From contig JAPOXO010000116.1 in NCBI GenBank assembly GCA_026707045.1, positions 1 through 32,969 of the forward strand: a stretch of 32,969 nucleotides of DNA, in the 5' to 3' direction. This DNA is from Gammaproteobacteria bacterium (GTDB taxonomy: Bacteria > Pseudomonadota > Gammaproteobacteria > Pseudomonadales > Azotimanducaceae). Position numbers and translations under genes: made by a program. Shown here piece by piece: positions 23,204 to 31,777 of the stretch; position 1 is the stretch's first letter, and each line of letters starts with the position of its first letter. The notes beneath the pieces were generated by a model that was not told where the DNA came from, did no database searches, and worked only from the letters and a program-made list of their open reading frames with translations.

Positions 23204-26200
23204 TTAAGGTCGAAATTGGATCGATCGCGGGCCGAGTTGATCAGGCAACGCTATGTACCGATACGCATCTTCAATCCATTCACACACGAGTCTCCGAGTG
23301 TCCCTTGGATCAATGAGTTCCTCAATCTGGAATCTCGATAAAGGACCCACGGGTCCACGCGCAGTTTCAATTCGGTCCATGAGTTCTTGACGCAAGGCTT
23401 CTGGATTATCGCTTGCTGCTAACTGACGTTTGTACGCAGCTTCGATGCCACCTTCGGGCGGTATTCCTCCCACATCCGCCGCCGGCCACGCAACACGCAT
23501 GGAAGGGCGAGAACGTGGAGTTGCGTAGTTGTTGCCTGCAACACCAAAGCTACGGCGCAGCAAGACCGTGAAAATCGGTATTTTTGTCTGAGCGAAGGCA
23601 ATCATCCATTCGCCACCTTTACGAATGGTCCCGGTCTGTTCGTGCTCAAGACCTACAGCAAATCCAGGATTGTCGACAAGATTCAACAACGGCAAGTGGA
23701 ACACATCGCAAAGATCAAGATGGCGGGTTAGTTTTTCGCATCCTGCAGATGTCAATGCACCTCCGTTGGCATGTTGACTGTCACTGGCAATGACTCCCAT
23801 GGGATGCCCACAAAATCTCACAAATCCCGTTACTTGGTCCGTTCCCCAAAGCGATCCAATCTCGAAAAAAGAATCATGATCTGCAAGCAGGTTGATAACT
23901 CTTCGAATGTCGAAGGTGCTCGTGCGTTTACGAGGAATGATCGACAACAAATCATCCTCACGTCGATCAGGTTTATCCGTAGTAGTGTTGCGAATTGGAG
24001 GTAGTTCGTAGACGGAAGACGGAAGATAGGAGAGGAAATCTCTTGTGAGTTGCGCGGCTTCTTCCTCCGTCTCAGCGAGGTTGTCAACAGATCCGTTGCA
24101 ACAATGAATATGCCAACCACCAAGGTCTTCCTTCGTAATGTCGTAACCCATTGCATGACTTACAACAGGAGGTCCTGCGACGAACAGCTGGGCGATATCA
24201 CGAACCATCACGGAAAAATGACCCAATACTGCCTTCGCAGCTCCAATTCCAACTACGCTTCCCAACAACATGTTGACCACCGGAACGGTATGCAATTGCT
24301 CTGCAAACATGTTGCTGCCCAAATGTCCAGGCAAGTATGAACCTCCGCCGCCGGCAACACGTGGTCGACCTGCTTTGATTGCTCCGGTGCTTTCTTTAGC
24401 CTTGCTTTCCCCCTCTTTCTTTTGAGCAGGCACCATCGCCGCAACACTTCCACCTCCGGACGAACCGTCCAGCAATCGAATGCTTGGGACGCGCATTTCT
24501 AGTGAAAGCCGATCAAGGTATCCACTCTTCGCGCCAATCGCACCATCGGCATGTCCGCCACGCGATGTGAAGTCATCTGCGCAAACAATGCACTTACGTC
24601 CCTGAATTGTTCCCCAGCCTCCTACGTGATTTGCAGGAGTGAATGCTGAAACCTTTCCTTCTTCGTCGTACGAGGCAAAACCCGCCGCGCTCCCGATTTC
24701 CCGGAATGAATCATCGTCTAACAATAGCTCAATGCGTTCTGTGCATGTGAGCTTTCCTCTATCCCTTTGACGTACAACTCCGGGATCTTCCGAACTAGGC
24801 GAGAATCGTGCTTCAGCAAATCCCCGCATCGCTGCTATGTCTCCCAAGAGTGGTAGCCACGATCGAGTGGCATCGAGTGGACCCTTCTTGCTGGTTTGTT
24901 CATCAGATGAAGGAGCAATCGATGCCACAATTTGATTTGCGTCCACCGAGTCACCCTTTGTCAGTTCTTGAACTGCTACGACTATTCCTGACGACGGAGC
25001 TGTAACCTCAGATTCCATTTTCATTGCGGAGACAACAAGCATGGGATCGCCAGCGACCACCATATCTCCTTTCTTTATTTTCATTTCGACAATGGACCCT
25101 GACATCGGTGTTCTCACCGGAACATCGCTTGGATCGACACTCAGGTCTTGCCCCGTTGATTCTCCGAGATGAACACGTGAGGAAAACTGTCCCCTTGGAG
25201 ACCCGTTCGAATGACGCTGATACAGTTCCGCTACAGAGCTCTTGGTCCGAGTGTCCGACTCAAGCAATTCTGGATGTGCATCGAGAAAAGTGGTCCTAGC
25301 ACCACCATTTTGGAGCTCTTCTTGTCCCAATATGGACTTGAGCTGCTCGATGTTTGTTGAAACGCCGTCAACATAAAACTCGTCAAGACTTCGGCGCACC
25401 TTATCGATGGCGTTTCGGACAGCCCCTTGGGGAGATCCAGTGCAAATGACCTTGGCAAAAAGCGGATCGAAATACGGCTCTATTTGACAGCCTACGTGAC
25501 CGCAACTATCTACCCGTATCCCTGCACCTGATGGCTCCTTGTACGCATTGAACTGACCTGAACTCTTCGCAACTACTCGTGCCTGCACCGCAAATCTTTT
25601 CGGTATTGGTACATCGTCTTGTTTGCGTAATCCAAGTTCCTCAAGCATGTAGCCACTAGCAACTTGAAACTGCATTTCAACCAAATCAAACCCTGTAACT
25701 TGCTCGGTCACGGTATGTTCAACCTGAATGCGAGGATTGCACTCGATGAAAAAGTACTTTTCCGTCTCTGGTACAACCAGAAACTCGAAAGTTCCGGCAT
25801 TGAGGTATTTTCCAGCTTTAGCCAAAGACACAGCATCAGTTAGAAGGCTGGTTCTCAAATGTTGAGAGAGATTGGGGGCCGGAGCTATTTCCACTACTTT
25901 CTGGTTACGAAGTTGCACCGAACAATCTCTTTCCCAAAAGTGGAACGTTTGTCCAAGTCTGTCCGCTACAACTTGCACTTCAATGTGCCTCGGGCGATTC
26001 AGGTACTTCTCAATGAAGAGACTTGCGTTACCAAATGCACTTTGTGCTTCGTTGCGACAACGGTCATAAGCTTCCGTCATTTGCGTGTCGGAATCTACGA
26101 CGCGCATACCTTTGCCACCTCCTCCACCGGCGGCTTTGAGCATGACTGGATAGCCAATCTCGTTCGAGCAAACAATTGCTTCATCGATAGTGTCAACCGG

Positions 26201-26629
26201 TGCGACACTTCCTGGAATGGTAGGAATGCCCAGAGTGTTTGCTAGATTTCGCGCAGCAATTTTGTCTCCAAACAACTGAAGTGCATCGCTACTAGGACCT
26301 ACAAAGAGAATGCCTTGCGCTTCACATTTGCTGGCTAATTCAAAGCTCTCCGACAAGAATCCGTAGCCTGGATGAACACTGTCGCATTCCGCGTCCATGG
26401 CGGCGCGAATGATTTCATTAGTATCAAGATATGGTTCAATTGTCTGATTGCCCGAGCCAATTTGTACAGCACTCGTAGTAAACCGTGTGTGCAATGCATT
26501 TCTATCGACAGACGAGAATAGCCCAATCGATTCAATGTCAAGCGATGTGGCGGATTTTGCTATGCGAATTGCAATCTCGCCTCTATTGGCAACTAGCACA
26601 CGTCTGAGTTTTTGTAGTTTCGTTGACAT
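23204..26629 (-). CDS. Single-chain biotin-dependent acyl-CoA carboxylase (BC-BCCP-CT), long-chain type
   Basis: A 1,141-residue protein joining all parts of an acyl-CoA carboxylase. The biotin carboxylase is at 1-450 (VLVANRGEIAIRI, the ATP loop GGGGGKGMR, FIECNPRIQVEHTVTE); the biotin carrier domain is at about 490-575 with biotinyl K537 in AMKME; and the carboxyltransferase is from about 600 to the end (GKLTCTERIELLLD, DGSSGGGS, VDNPGFAVG). The size and order match the long-chain acyl-CoA carboxylase (LCC) described from Mycobacterium avium subsp. paratuberculosis, which carboxylates CoA esters from short to very long. It makes malonyl-CoA or 2-alkylmalonyl-CoA, so it could feed the PKS 11 kb away, but the chain preference cannot be read. 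ATG 26629 is used; GTG at 26632 directly precedes it, and neither has a clear ribosome site. Confidence 0.95.
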   Translation of the reverse strand: MSTKLQKLRRVLVANRGEIAIRIAKSATSLDIESIGLFSSVDRNALHTRFTTSAVQIGSGNQTIEPYLDTNEIIRAAMDAECDSVHPGYGFLSESFELASKCEAQGILFVGPSSDALQLFGDKIAARNLANTLGIPTIPGSVAPVDTIDEAIVCSNEIGYPVMLKAAGGGGGKGMRVVDSDTQMTEAYDRCRNEAQSAFGNASLFIEKYLNRPRHIEVQVVADRLGQTFHFWERDCSVQLRNQKVVEIAPAPNLSQHLRTSLLTDAVSLAKAGKYLNAGTFEFLVVPETEKYFFIECNPRIQVEHTVTEQVTGFDLVEMQFQVASGYMLEELGLRKQDDVPIPKRFAVQARVVAKSSGQFNAYKEPSGAGIRVDSCGHVGCQIEPYFDPLFAKVICTGSPQGAVRNAIDKVRRSLDEFYVDGVSTNIEQLKSILGQEELQNGGARTTFLDAHPELLESDTRTKSSVAELYQRHSNGSPRGQFSSRVHLGESTGQDLSVDPSDVPVRTPMSGSIVEMKIKKGDMVVAGDPMLVVSAMKMESEVTAPSSGIVVAVQELTKGDSVDANQIVASIAPSSDEQTSKKGPLDATRSWLPLLGDIAAMRGFAEARFSPSSEDPGVVRQRDRGKLTCTERIELLLDDDSFREIGSAAGFASYDEEGKVSAFTPANHVGGWGTIQGRKCIVCADDFTSRGGHADGAIGAKSGYLDRLSLEMRVPSIRLLDGSSGGGSVAAMVPAQKKEGESKAKESTGAIKAGRPRVAGGGGSYLPGHLGSNMFAEQLHTVPVVNMLLGSVVGIGAAKAVLGHFSVMVRDIAQLFVAGPPVVSHAMGYDITKEDLGGWHIHCCNGSVDNLAETEEEAAQLTRDFLSYLPSSVYELPPIRNTTTDKPDRREDDLLSIIPRKRTSTFDIRRVINLLADHDSFFEIGSLWGTDQVTGFVRFCGHPMGVIASDSQHANGGALTSAGCEKLTRHLDLCDVFHLPLLNLVDNPGFAVGLEHEQTGTIRKGGEWMIAFAQTKIPIFTVLLRRSFGVAGNNYATPRSRPSMRVAWPAADVGGIPPEGGIEAAYKRQLAASDNPEALRQELMDRIETARGPVGPLSRFQIEELIDPRDTRRLVCEWIEDAYRYIALPDQLGPRSIQFRP

Positions 26630-26763
26630 CACTGACTATCGGAATCGGGTTAGGAAAAAACGCATCTCTATTGGACGCATAGATCTTCAATTGAGTCGGA
26701 ACTCATGACATCTAACAGCCTAAATCCAAGCATGAATGGTGCGGCTACTCGAGAAAACAATTC

Positions 26764-27117
26764 CTAGGGACACGGTGATAGTCCGTTGTAATAGGCCGCC
26801 AAATCCGCAATATGCTGATCGCTCAAATTTTCGACAAAAGTCTGCATGGTAACTTCGGTTCGAATTCCGTCACGGAATTCTGTTATCGACTTCACCAAGT
26901 ATCCTTCCTGCTGTCCTGCCAAGTTAGGCCACATAGTGTTCTCAGAAATACCTTTTTCTCCGTGACAAGTAGTACACGAAGCTGCTTTGCTTTCTCCCGC
27001 TTTGGAATCGCCTTTGAGTTTAGTTTCCTGTGCTATTGAACTTCCAAATTCAATCGTAGCAAACGCCATCAACACTACTAGAGACATCGTGGAAACTAGC
27101 CTAACCTTTTTTCTCAT
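26764..27117 (-). CDS. Small periplasmic class I cytochrome c
   Basis: A 117-residue protein with a signal peptide (MRKKVRLVSTMSLVVLMAFA, cleavage near residue 30), one heme site CTTCH at 48-52 and a likely axial Met91 in VTMQTF, then DQHIADLAAYYNGL, the usual C-terminal helix of the c4/c553 type. It probably carries electrons between the cytochrome bc complex and an oxidase or dehydrogenase. GGAGGT stands five bases before the ATG, the best ribosome site in the window. It follows nfuA on the same strand after 228 bases, with its own regulatory region, and the carboxylase gene starts 134 bases downstream. It could accept electrons from the quinohemoprotein encoded 10 kb away, which is only a guess. 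Confidence 0.92.
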   Translation of the reverse strand: MRKKVRLVSTMSLVVLMAFATIEFGSSIAQETKLKGDSKAGESKAASCTTCHGEKGISENTMWPNLAGQQEGYLVKSITEFRDGIRTEVTMQTFVENLSDQHIADLAAYYNGLSPCP

Positions 27118-27155
27118 GAATTACCTCCAATTTGTCAAGACGTTCCATTGAATAA

Positions 27156-27173
27156 ATTTGTTAGCTAGCAAAT
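27156..27173. repeat. Near-perfect palindrome upstream of the cytochrome c gene
   Basis: ATTTGTTAGCTAGCAAAT pairs in eight of nine positions with its own reverse complement. It lies 39 bases before the cytochrome start codon, where it would overlap the promoter or leader. A dimeric repressor site is possible; no regulator can be named. Confidence 0.35.
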
Positions 27174-27227
27174 CGGATCTGACCCTATTGGAGTCTCCTC
27201 TATGGCCAGATTGATCAGGCGATTTCA

Positions 27228-27241
27228 TTGATTATGATCAT
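27228..27241. promoter_or_regulatory. Possible FNR/Anr-type binding site
   Basis: TTGATTATGATCAT matches the FNR/Anr consensus TTGAT-N4-ATCAA in nine of ten positions. It is about 111 bases upstream of the cytochrome c start, a fitting distance for an activator of a respiratory gene in low oxygen. A 10-base partial match can occur by chance, and no FNR protein is encoded in the window. Confidence 0.35.
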
Positions 27242-27345
27242 GACTCGACATCTAGTGGTGTAGTCGTGTGTTCGGACGATGTCGCGCTAGGTGACTCTGA
27301 GTTTTCAAGGTGTGGAAGGCCGCAGGAAGCCCTCGCAAAGCCTAC

Positions 27346-27930
27346 CTAATAGTAAGCGTTGTCCGTGAATGTGTGATCCGTAGCGTCCTTGATTCCTTTC
27401 AAATCCGGTACTTGAGAGAGTAGAGTGGACTCCACTCCTTGCTTCAGTGTGATATCTACGGCTGCGCATCCTTGGCAACCACCTCCGAACTGAAGAACTG
27501 CCGTGTCGCCATCGATGACATCTACCAACATCACCATACCGCCGTGTGCTGCAAGACCTGGGTTGATCTCGTTGTAAAGGACATAGTTGATACGTTCCTC
27601 AATTGAAGCATCTGGGCCTACTTTGGGAACGCGCGCATTTGGAGCTCTGACAGTTATTTGTCCGCCCATCTTGTCTTCGCGGAAGTCGACCACCGCCTCC
27701 TCTAAGAATGGAAGGCTTTTCTCGTCGTACCAGACTGTGAACTTATCGTATTGAAACGGCTGGTCGCCGTCTCGGTGTTCTCCCGGGCGACAATAGGCAA
27801 GACATGTCTCGGCGTTAGGGGTACCTGGCTCGGCAACAAAGATGCGGATGCCGCAACCGTCCTCCTCCTTGGCCAACAACTGAACTAAGTAGTCCTGCGC
27901 CGCCGCTGAAATGTCTACTAGCTGCTCCAT
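27346..27930 (-). CDS. nfuA: Iron-sulfur cluster carrier protein NfuA
   Basis: A 194-residue protein with both NfuA domains. The N-terminal half is a degenerate A-type carrier domain (GCGIRIFVAEPGTPNAETCLAY) and the C-terminal half is the Nfu domain with the cluster ligands C152 and C155 in GGGCQGCAAVDITLK. As a homodimer it binds a 4Fe-4S cluster at the interface and delivers it to target enzymes, mainly under oxidative stress or low iron. The length and domain order are those of gammaproteobacterial NfuA. It is divergent from metH, whose gene starts 151 bases away. The start ATG has no ribosome site but sits just after an extended -10 element, so the mRNA may be leaderless. Confidence 0.95.
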   Translation of the reverse strand: MEQLVDISAAAQDYLVQLLAKEEDGCGIRIFVAEPGTPNAETCLAYCRPGEHRDGDQPFQYDKFTVWYDEKSLPFLEEAVVDFREDKMGGQITVRAPNARVPKVGPDASIEERINYVLYNEINPGLAAHGGMVMLVDVIDGDTAVLQFGGGCQGCAAVDITLKQGVESTLLSQVPDLKGIKDATDHTFTDNAYY

Positions 27931-27938
27931 AACTAAGT

Positions 27939-27947
27939 ACTATAGCA
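27939..27947 (-). promoter_or_regulatory. Extended -10 promoter element of nfuA
   Basis: On the minus strand TGCTATAGT fits the extended -10 pattern TGnTATAAT with one mismatch. It ends eight bases before the nfuA ATG, so transcription would start at or within a base or two of the start codon. No good -35 is seen, which is usual for extended -10 promoters. It could be a chance match; another promoter further upstream would give a normal leader. Confidence 0.35.
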
Positions 27948-28012
27948 AATCTATGATGGATTCCCTTGAAAGAGCGGAACTCATTACATGAACGGAGATG
28001 GGGACGATTGAC

Positions 28013-28028
28013 GCAACTTTCAAGTTGC
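28013..28028. repeat. Short perfect inverted repeat upstream of metH
   Basis: GCAACTT and AAGTTGC pair exactly around a two-base centre (TC). It lies about 53 bases before the metH ATG and within the nfuA-metH divergent gap, so it is a candidate operator. It does not resemble the MetJ box (AGACGTCT). No methionine riboswitch or cobalamin riboswitch signature was seen in the 151-bp gap. Confidence 0.35.
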
Positions 28029-28081
28029 AAAAACTCCAAATCCAATACCATTTCGCACCTTGATCGCAGAATTCATTGCCC

Positions 28082-31000
28082 ATGTCGTCGCCTTTAGAAT
28101 CCGCACTTCGAGAACGTATCTTGTTGCTCGATGGAGCGACTGGCACCATGCAGCAACGCTTTGGCCTATCAGAGAGCGACTTTCGAGGAAAGCGATTTGC
28201 GGATCATGAATTTGATCTCAAGGGAAACGGCGATGCACTCTCGCTTAGCAATCCGGATGTAGTCGAAGATATTCACCTGCAATACCTGGATGCGGGTGCA
28301 GACATCATCGAAACGAATACGTTCTCAGCGACTCGAATATCCCAGATGGATTTCGGGCTAGAAGATTTCGTATTCGAACTAAATTTAGAGTCGGCTCGGA
28401 TTGCTCGACACGCTGCGGATGATCGATCTACCAACGACAAGCCGCGTTTCGTAGCTGGTGTATTGGGTCCCACGACCCGTTCGGCAAGTATCTCACCCGA
28501 TGTAAACGACCCAGCTGCCCGTAACGTGCGATTTACAGATCTTGTAAAGGCTTACGAAGAAGCCACTCTCGCCTTGATTGAGGGAGGCTGCGATTTCCTG
28601 ATGATTGAAACAGTTTTCGACACTTTAAATGCTAAAGCAGCCATATACGCGATTAATTCGGCATTCGGAAAGAATCGACGAAAGCTACCTGTTATGGTTT
28701 CAGGGACAATCACCGATGCGAGCGGACGGACGTTGTCTGGACAAACGTGCAGCGCTTTTTGGAATTCCGTAAATCATGCTCAACCAATAATCGCAGGGTT
28801 GAACTGCGCTCTCGGGGCTGAAGCGCTGCGTCCGTACGTAGAAGAAATGTCTCAGATTGCTTCTACGTTCGTTAGTGTTCATCCTAATGCTGGCCTTCCC
28901 AACGAGCTCGGAGAATACGACGAGTCTCCTGAGAGTATGTCTGATGTTCTCGGTGAAATGGTGAATGCTGGATTCTTGAATGTCGTTGGCGGGTGTTGTG
29001 GCACAACACCAGAGCATATCGAAAGCTTTGGTGACCGAATTCAAGGACGAAAACCGCGAAATTTCGCCCAACGCGAACCAGTGTTGACTCTCTCCGGTTT
29101 GGAACCTTTAAGAATTGATGACGAATCTCTGTTTGTCAATGTCGGTGAACGAACCAATGTGACTGGGTCCGCGAGGTTTAGACGCTTGATCCAGGAAAAA
29201 GACTTCAATGCTGCTCTCGAAGTTGCACGGGATCAGGTGGCAAACGGGGCACAAATCATTGACATAAACATGGATGAAGGACTTCTGGATAGCGAAGCGG
29301 TTATGCAGACATTTCTTGACATGCTTGCAGGTGAACCAGATATTGCGCGTGTTCCAGTAATGATCGACTCGAGCGATTGGAAAGTCATTGAAGCTGGATT
29401 GAAGTGCGTACAAGGCAAGTGCATCGTCAATTCCATTTCCCTAAAGGATGGTGAAGAACAATTCCTCAGTCGTGCGGCCACATGCAAAGAGTATGGAGCG
29501 GCGGTCATTGTTATGGCATTCGACGAACATGGCCAAGCTGATTCCTTGAAACGCCGGATTGAGATTATGCAGCGAGCCTACGACTTGCTGGTAGGTCATG
29601 TGGGTTTCGATCCTTGGGAAGTGATTTTCGATCCAAATGTATTCGCGCTCGCGACTGGTCTTGAAGAACACCGCAACTACGGGTTGGACTTTATTGAAGC
29701 ATGCGATTGGGTCAGAGAAAACCTGCCCGGCTGCCACACATCGGGCGGAATCAGCAATGTCTCATTTTCGTTCCGGGGCAACGATCGAGTCAGAGAAGCA
29801 ATCCACTCAGTGTTCTTGTTTCACGCAATACGAGCAGGACTGACCATGGGTATCGTCAATCCAGGCCAGTTGACAGTGTACGAGGACATTCCTACGGATC
29901 TCAGACAGGCCATCGAAGCTGTCGTCTTGAATCAAGGAGAAGATGCAGGAGACAAACTGCTTGAAATAGCTCAAGTCTATAGTGGACAGGGCACGGCTCA
30001 CACCGAGGAATCACTTGAGTGGCGAGATACCGACGCGGCAAAGCGACTAAGCCATGCTCTTGTTCACGGTATTACGAAATACATCATCGACGATACCGAA
30101 GAGGCAAGACAAGTTTACGACCGAGCCATCGAAGTTATCGAAGGTCCATTGATGGATGGTATGGACACTGTCGGTGAACTGTTTGGGTCTGGAAAAATGT
30201 TTCTGCCACAGGTAGTTAAGAGTGCACGGGTCATGAAGCAAGCTGTTGGCTACCTCGTTCCCTTCATTGAATCTGAGAAGTCAGAGTCCGGCGAATTACA
30301 GAACAAGGGAACCATTGTCATGGCGACCGTCAAAGGAGATGTTCATGACATCGGAAAGAACATTGTTGGCGTTGTATTGCAGTGCAACAACTACCGAGTG
30401 ATCGACCTTGGGGTAATGGTTCCCGCCGATAAAATCTTGGAGACAGCACTCGTAGAAAACGCCGATATCATCGGACTCTCTGGGCTGATAACCCCCTCGC
30501 TTGGTGAAATGGTACATGTAGCTAGTGAAATGGAACGACGGGGATTCTCTATACCTCTATTGATTGGAGGCGCAACCACTTCGAAAGCGCATACCGCTCT
30601 CAAGATCGAACCTGCATATTCTGGACCCACGGTCTACGTCCCAGATGCCTCCAGGAGCGTCGGCGTGACTGCTTCACTACTTTCGAGCAAGGACAAGCCT
30701 CAGTTCGTGTCCGATACTCGAAAGGAGTATCAAGAAATTAGGATTCGTCGGGAGCAAGCTCCACAACGGGCATTCCGGACGCTGGAAGAGGCTCGTCGCA
30801 ATGCCTTTGCATTCGACTGGAATTCGTACCGACCACCACGACCCAAAGTAATGGGAATAACAAAGATTGAACTGTCTTCCATTTCAGACCTTGAGCCCTA
30901 CATCGATTGGACTCCGTTTTTTCAATCCTGGTCGCTGGTTGGAAAATACCCGAATATCCTAGATGACTCCGTCGTGGGGGCTTCAGCCCGAGACCTTTAT

Positions 31001-31720
31001 TCCGATGCTCAAAAATACCTTGAAGAACTGACTCGCACAGAGTCCGTTTCTCTTAGTGGAGTAATCGGATTTTGGCCTGCCAATCGCAGCGGAGACGACG
31101 TCGTACTGTGGATCGATTCTGATCGTGAGCAAGCAAAAGTATCGCTCTTTCACCTACGTCAACAACACAGTGACGAACAACCAAATCTGTGTCTCAGTGA
31201 CTTCGTAGCACCGCCAGGAAACGAGGACTTCCTTGGTGGGTTCGTTGTATCTGCTTCACCCAATCTCAAATTCGACTCGAATAACGACGATTACGAACAA
31301 ATCATGATTAAAGCTCTGCTCGACAGGTTAGTAGAGGCTTTTGCCGAATATTTGCACGAGCGTGTCAGAACGCACTATTGGGGTTATACACCTGAGGAGA
31401 GCTTTGACAGTAAGGAATTGATCGAAGAAAGATATCGTGGAATTCGCCCAGCTCCTGGTTATCCTGCATGTCCGGATCATCAAGAGAAGTTAACTTTGTT
31501 TTCGCTATTGGATGCTACAAAAGCTACAGGTGCGTCTCTTACCGAGAACTTCGCTATGTTGCCAGCTGCAACGATTGCTGGTTGGTACTTTTCCCATCCT
31601 CAATCCAAGTACTTCCCAGTACGACGAATTCAGAACGATCAGCTCAATGACTATGCCAATCGCCGCGGTATCTCTGCTGATGAGGCATTAAAATGGCTGA
31701 GCTTTTCAGCCCCTGATTAG
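28082..31720 (+). CDS. metH: Cobalamin-dependent methionine synthase
   Basis: A full-length, 1,212-residue MetH that methylates homocysteine from 5-methyltetrahydrofolate through methylcobalamin in the cytosol. The four parts are in order: homocysteine domain with zinc ligands C242, C305 and C306 ([15 protein letters not shown]); folate-binding domain ([18 protein letters not shown]); cobalamin domain with axial H755 in [12 protein letters not shown]; and the S-adenosylmethionine-dependent reactivation domain ([23 protein letters not shown]). Nothing is missing. ATG 28082 is chosen; an in-frame TTG at 28076 is possible and neither has a good ribosome site. It implies that the cell makes or takes up B12. 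It supplies methionine for SAM, which the PKS methyltransferase would use, but that is a housekeeping link rather than evidence of a shared pathway. Confidence 0.97.
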   Translation: MSSPLESALRERILLLDGATGTMQQRFGLSESDFRGKRFADHEFDLKGNGDALSLSNPDVVEDIHLQYLDAGADIIETNTFSATRISQMDFGLEDFVFELNLESARIARHAADDRSTNDKPRFVAGVLGPTTRSASISPDVNDPAARNVRFTDLVKAYEEATLALIEGGCDFLMIETVFDTLNAKAAIYAINSAFGKNRRKLPVMVSGTITDASGRTLSGQTCSAFWNSVNHAQPIIAGLNCALGAEALRPYVEEMSQIASTFVSVHPNAGLPNELGEYDESPESMSDVLGEMVNAGFLNVVGGCCGTTPEHIESFGDRIQGRKPRNFAQREPVLTLSGLEPLRIDDESLFVNVGERTNVTGSARFRRLIQEKDFNAALEVARDQVANGAQIIDINMDEGLLDSEAVMQTFLDMLAGEPDIARVPVMIDSSDWKVIEAGLKCVQGKCIVNSISLKDGEEQFLSRAATCKEYGAAVIVMAFDEHGQADSLKRRIEIMQRAYDLLVGHVGFDPWEVIFDPNVFALATGLEEHRNYGLDFIEACDWVRENLPGCHTSGGISNVSFSFRGNDRVREAIHSVFLFHAIRAGLTMGIVNPGQLTVYEDIPTDLRQAIEAVVLNQGEDAGDKLLEIAQVYSGQGTAHTEESLEWRDTDAAKRLSHALVHGITKYIIDDTEEARQVYDRAIEVIEGPLMDGMDTVGELFGSGKMFLPQVVKSARVMKQAVGYLVPFIESEKSESGELQNKGTIVMATVKGDVHDIGKNIVGVVLQCNNYRVIDLGVMVPADKILETALVENADIIGLSGLITPSLGEMVHVASEMERRGFSIPLLIGGATTSKAHTALKIEPAYSGPTVYVPDASRSVGVTASLLSSKDKPQFVSDTRKEYQEIRIRREQAPQRAFRTLEEARRNAFAFDWNSYRPPRPKVMGITKIELSSISDLEPYIDWTPFFQSWSLVGKYPNILDDSVVGASARDLYSDAQKYLEELTRTESVSLSGVIGFWPANRSGDDVVLWIDSDREQAKVSLFHLRQQHSDEQPNLCLSDFVAPPGNEDFLGGFVVSASPNLKFDSNNDDYEQIMIKALLDRLVEAFAEYLHERVRTHYWGYTPEESFDSKELIEERYRGIRPAPGYPACPDHQEKLTLFSLLDATKATGASLTENFAMLPAATIAGWYFSHPQSKYFPVRRIQNDQLNDYANRRGISADEALKWLSFSAPD

Positions 31721-31777
31721 TACCAAACACGGGGCTGATCACTTCATTCCCATTGATTGCGAGAGGTGAATGCTCCC

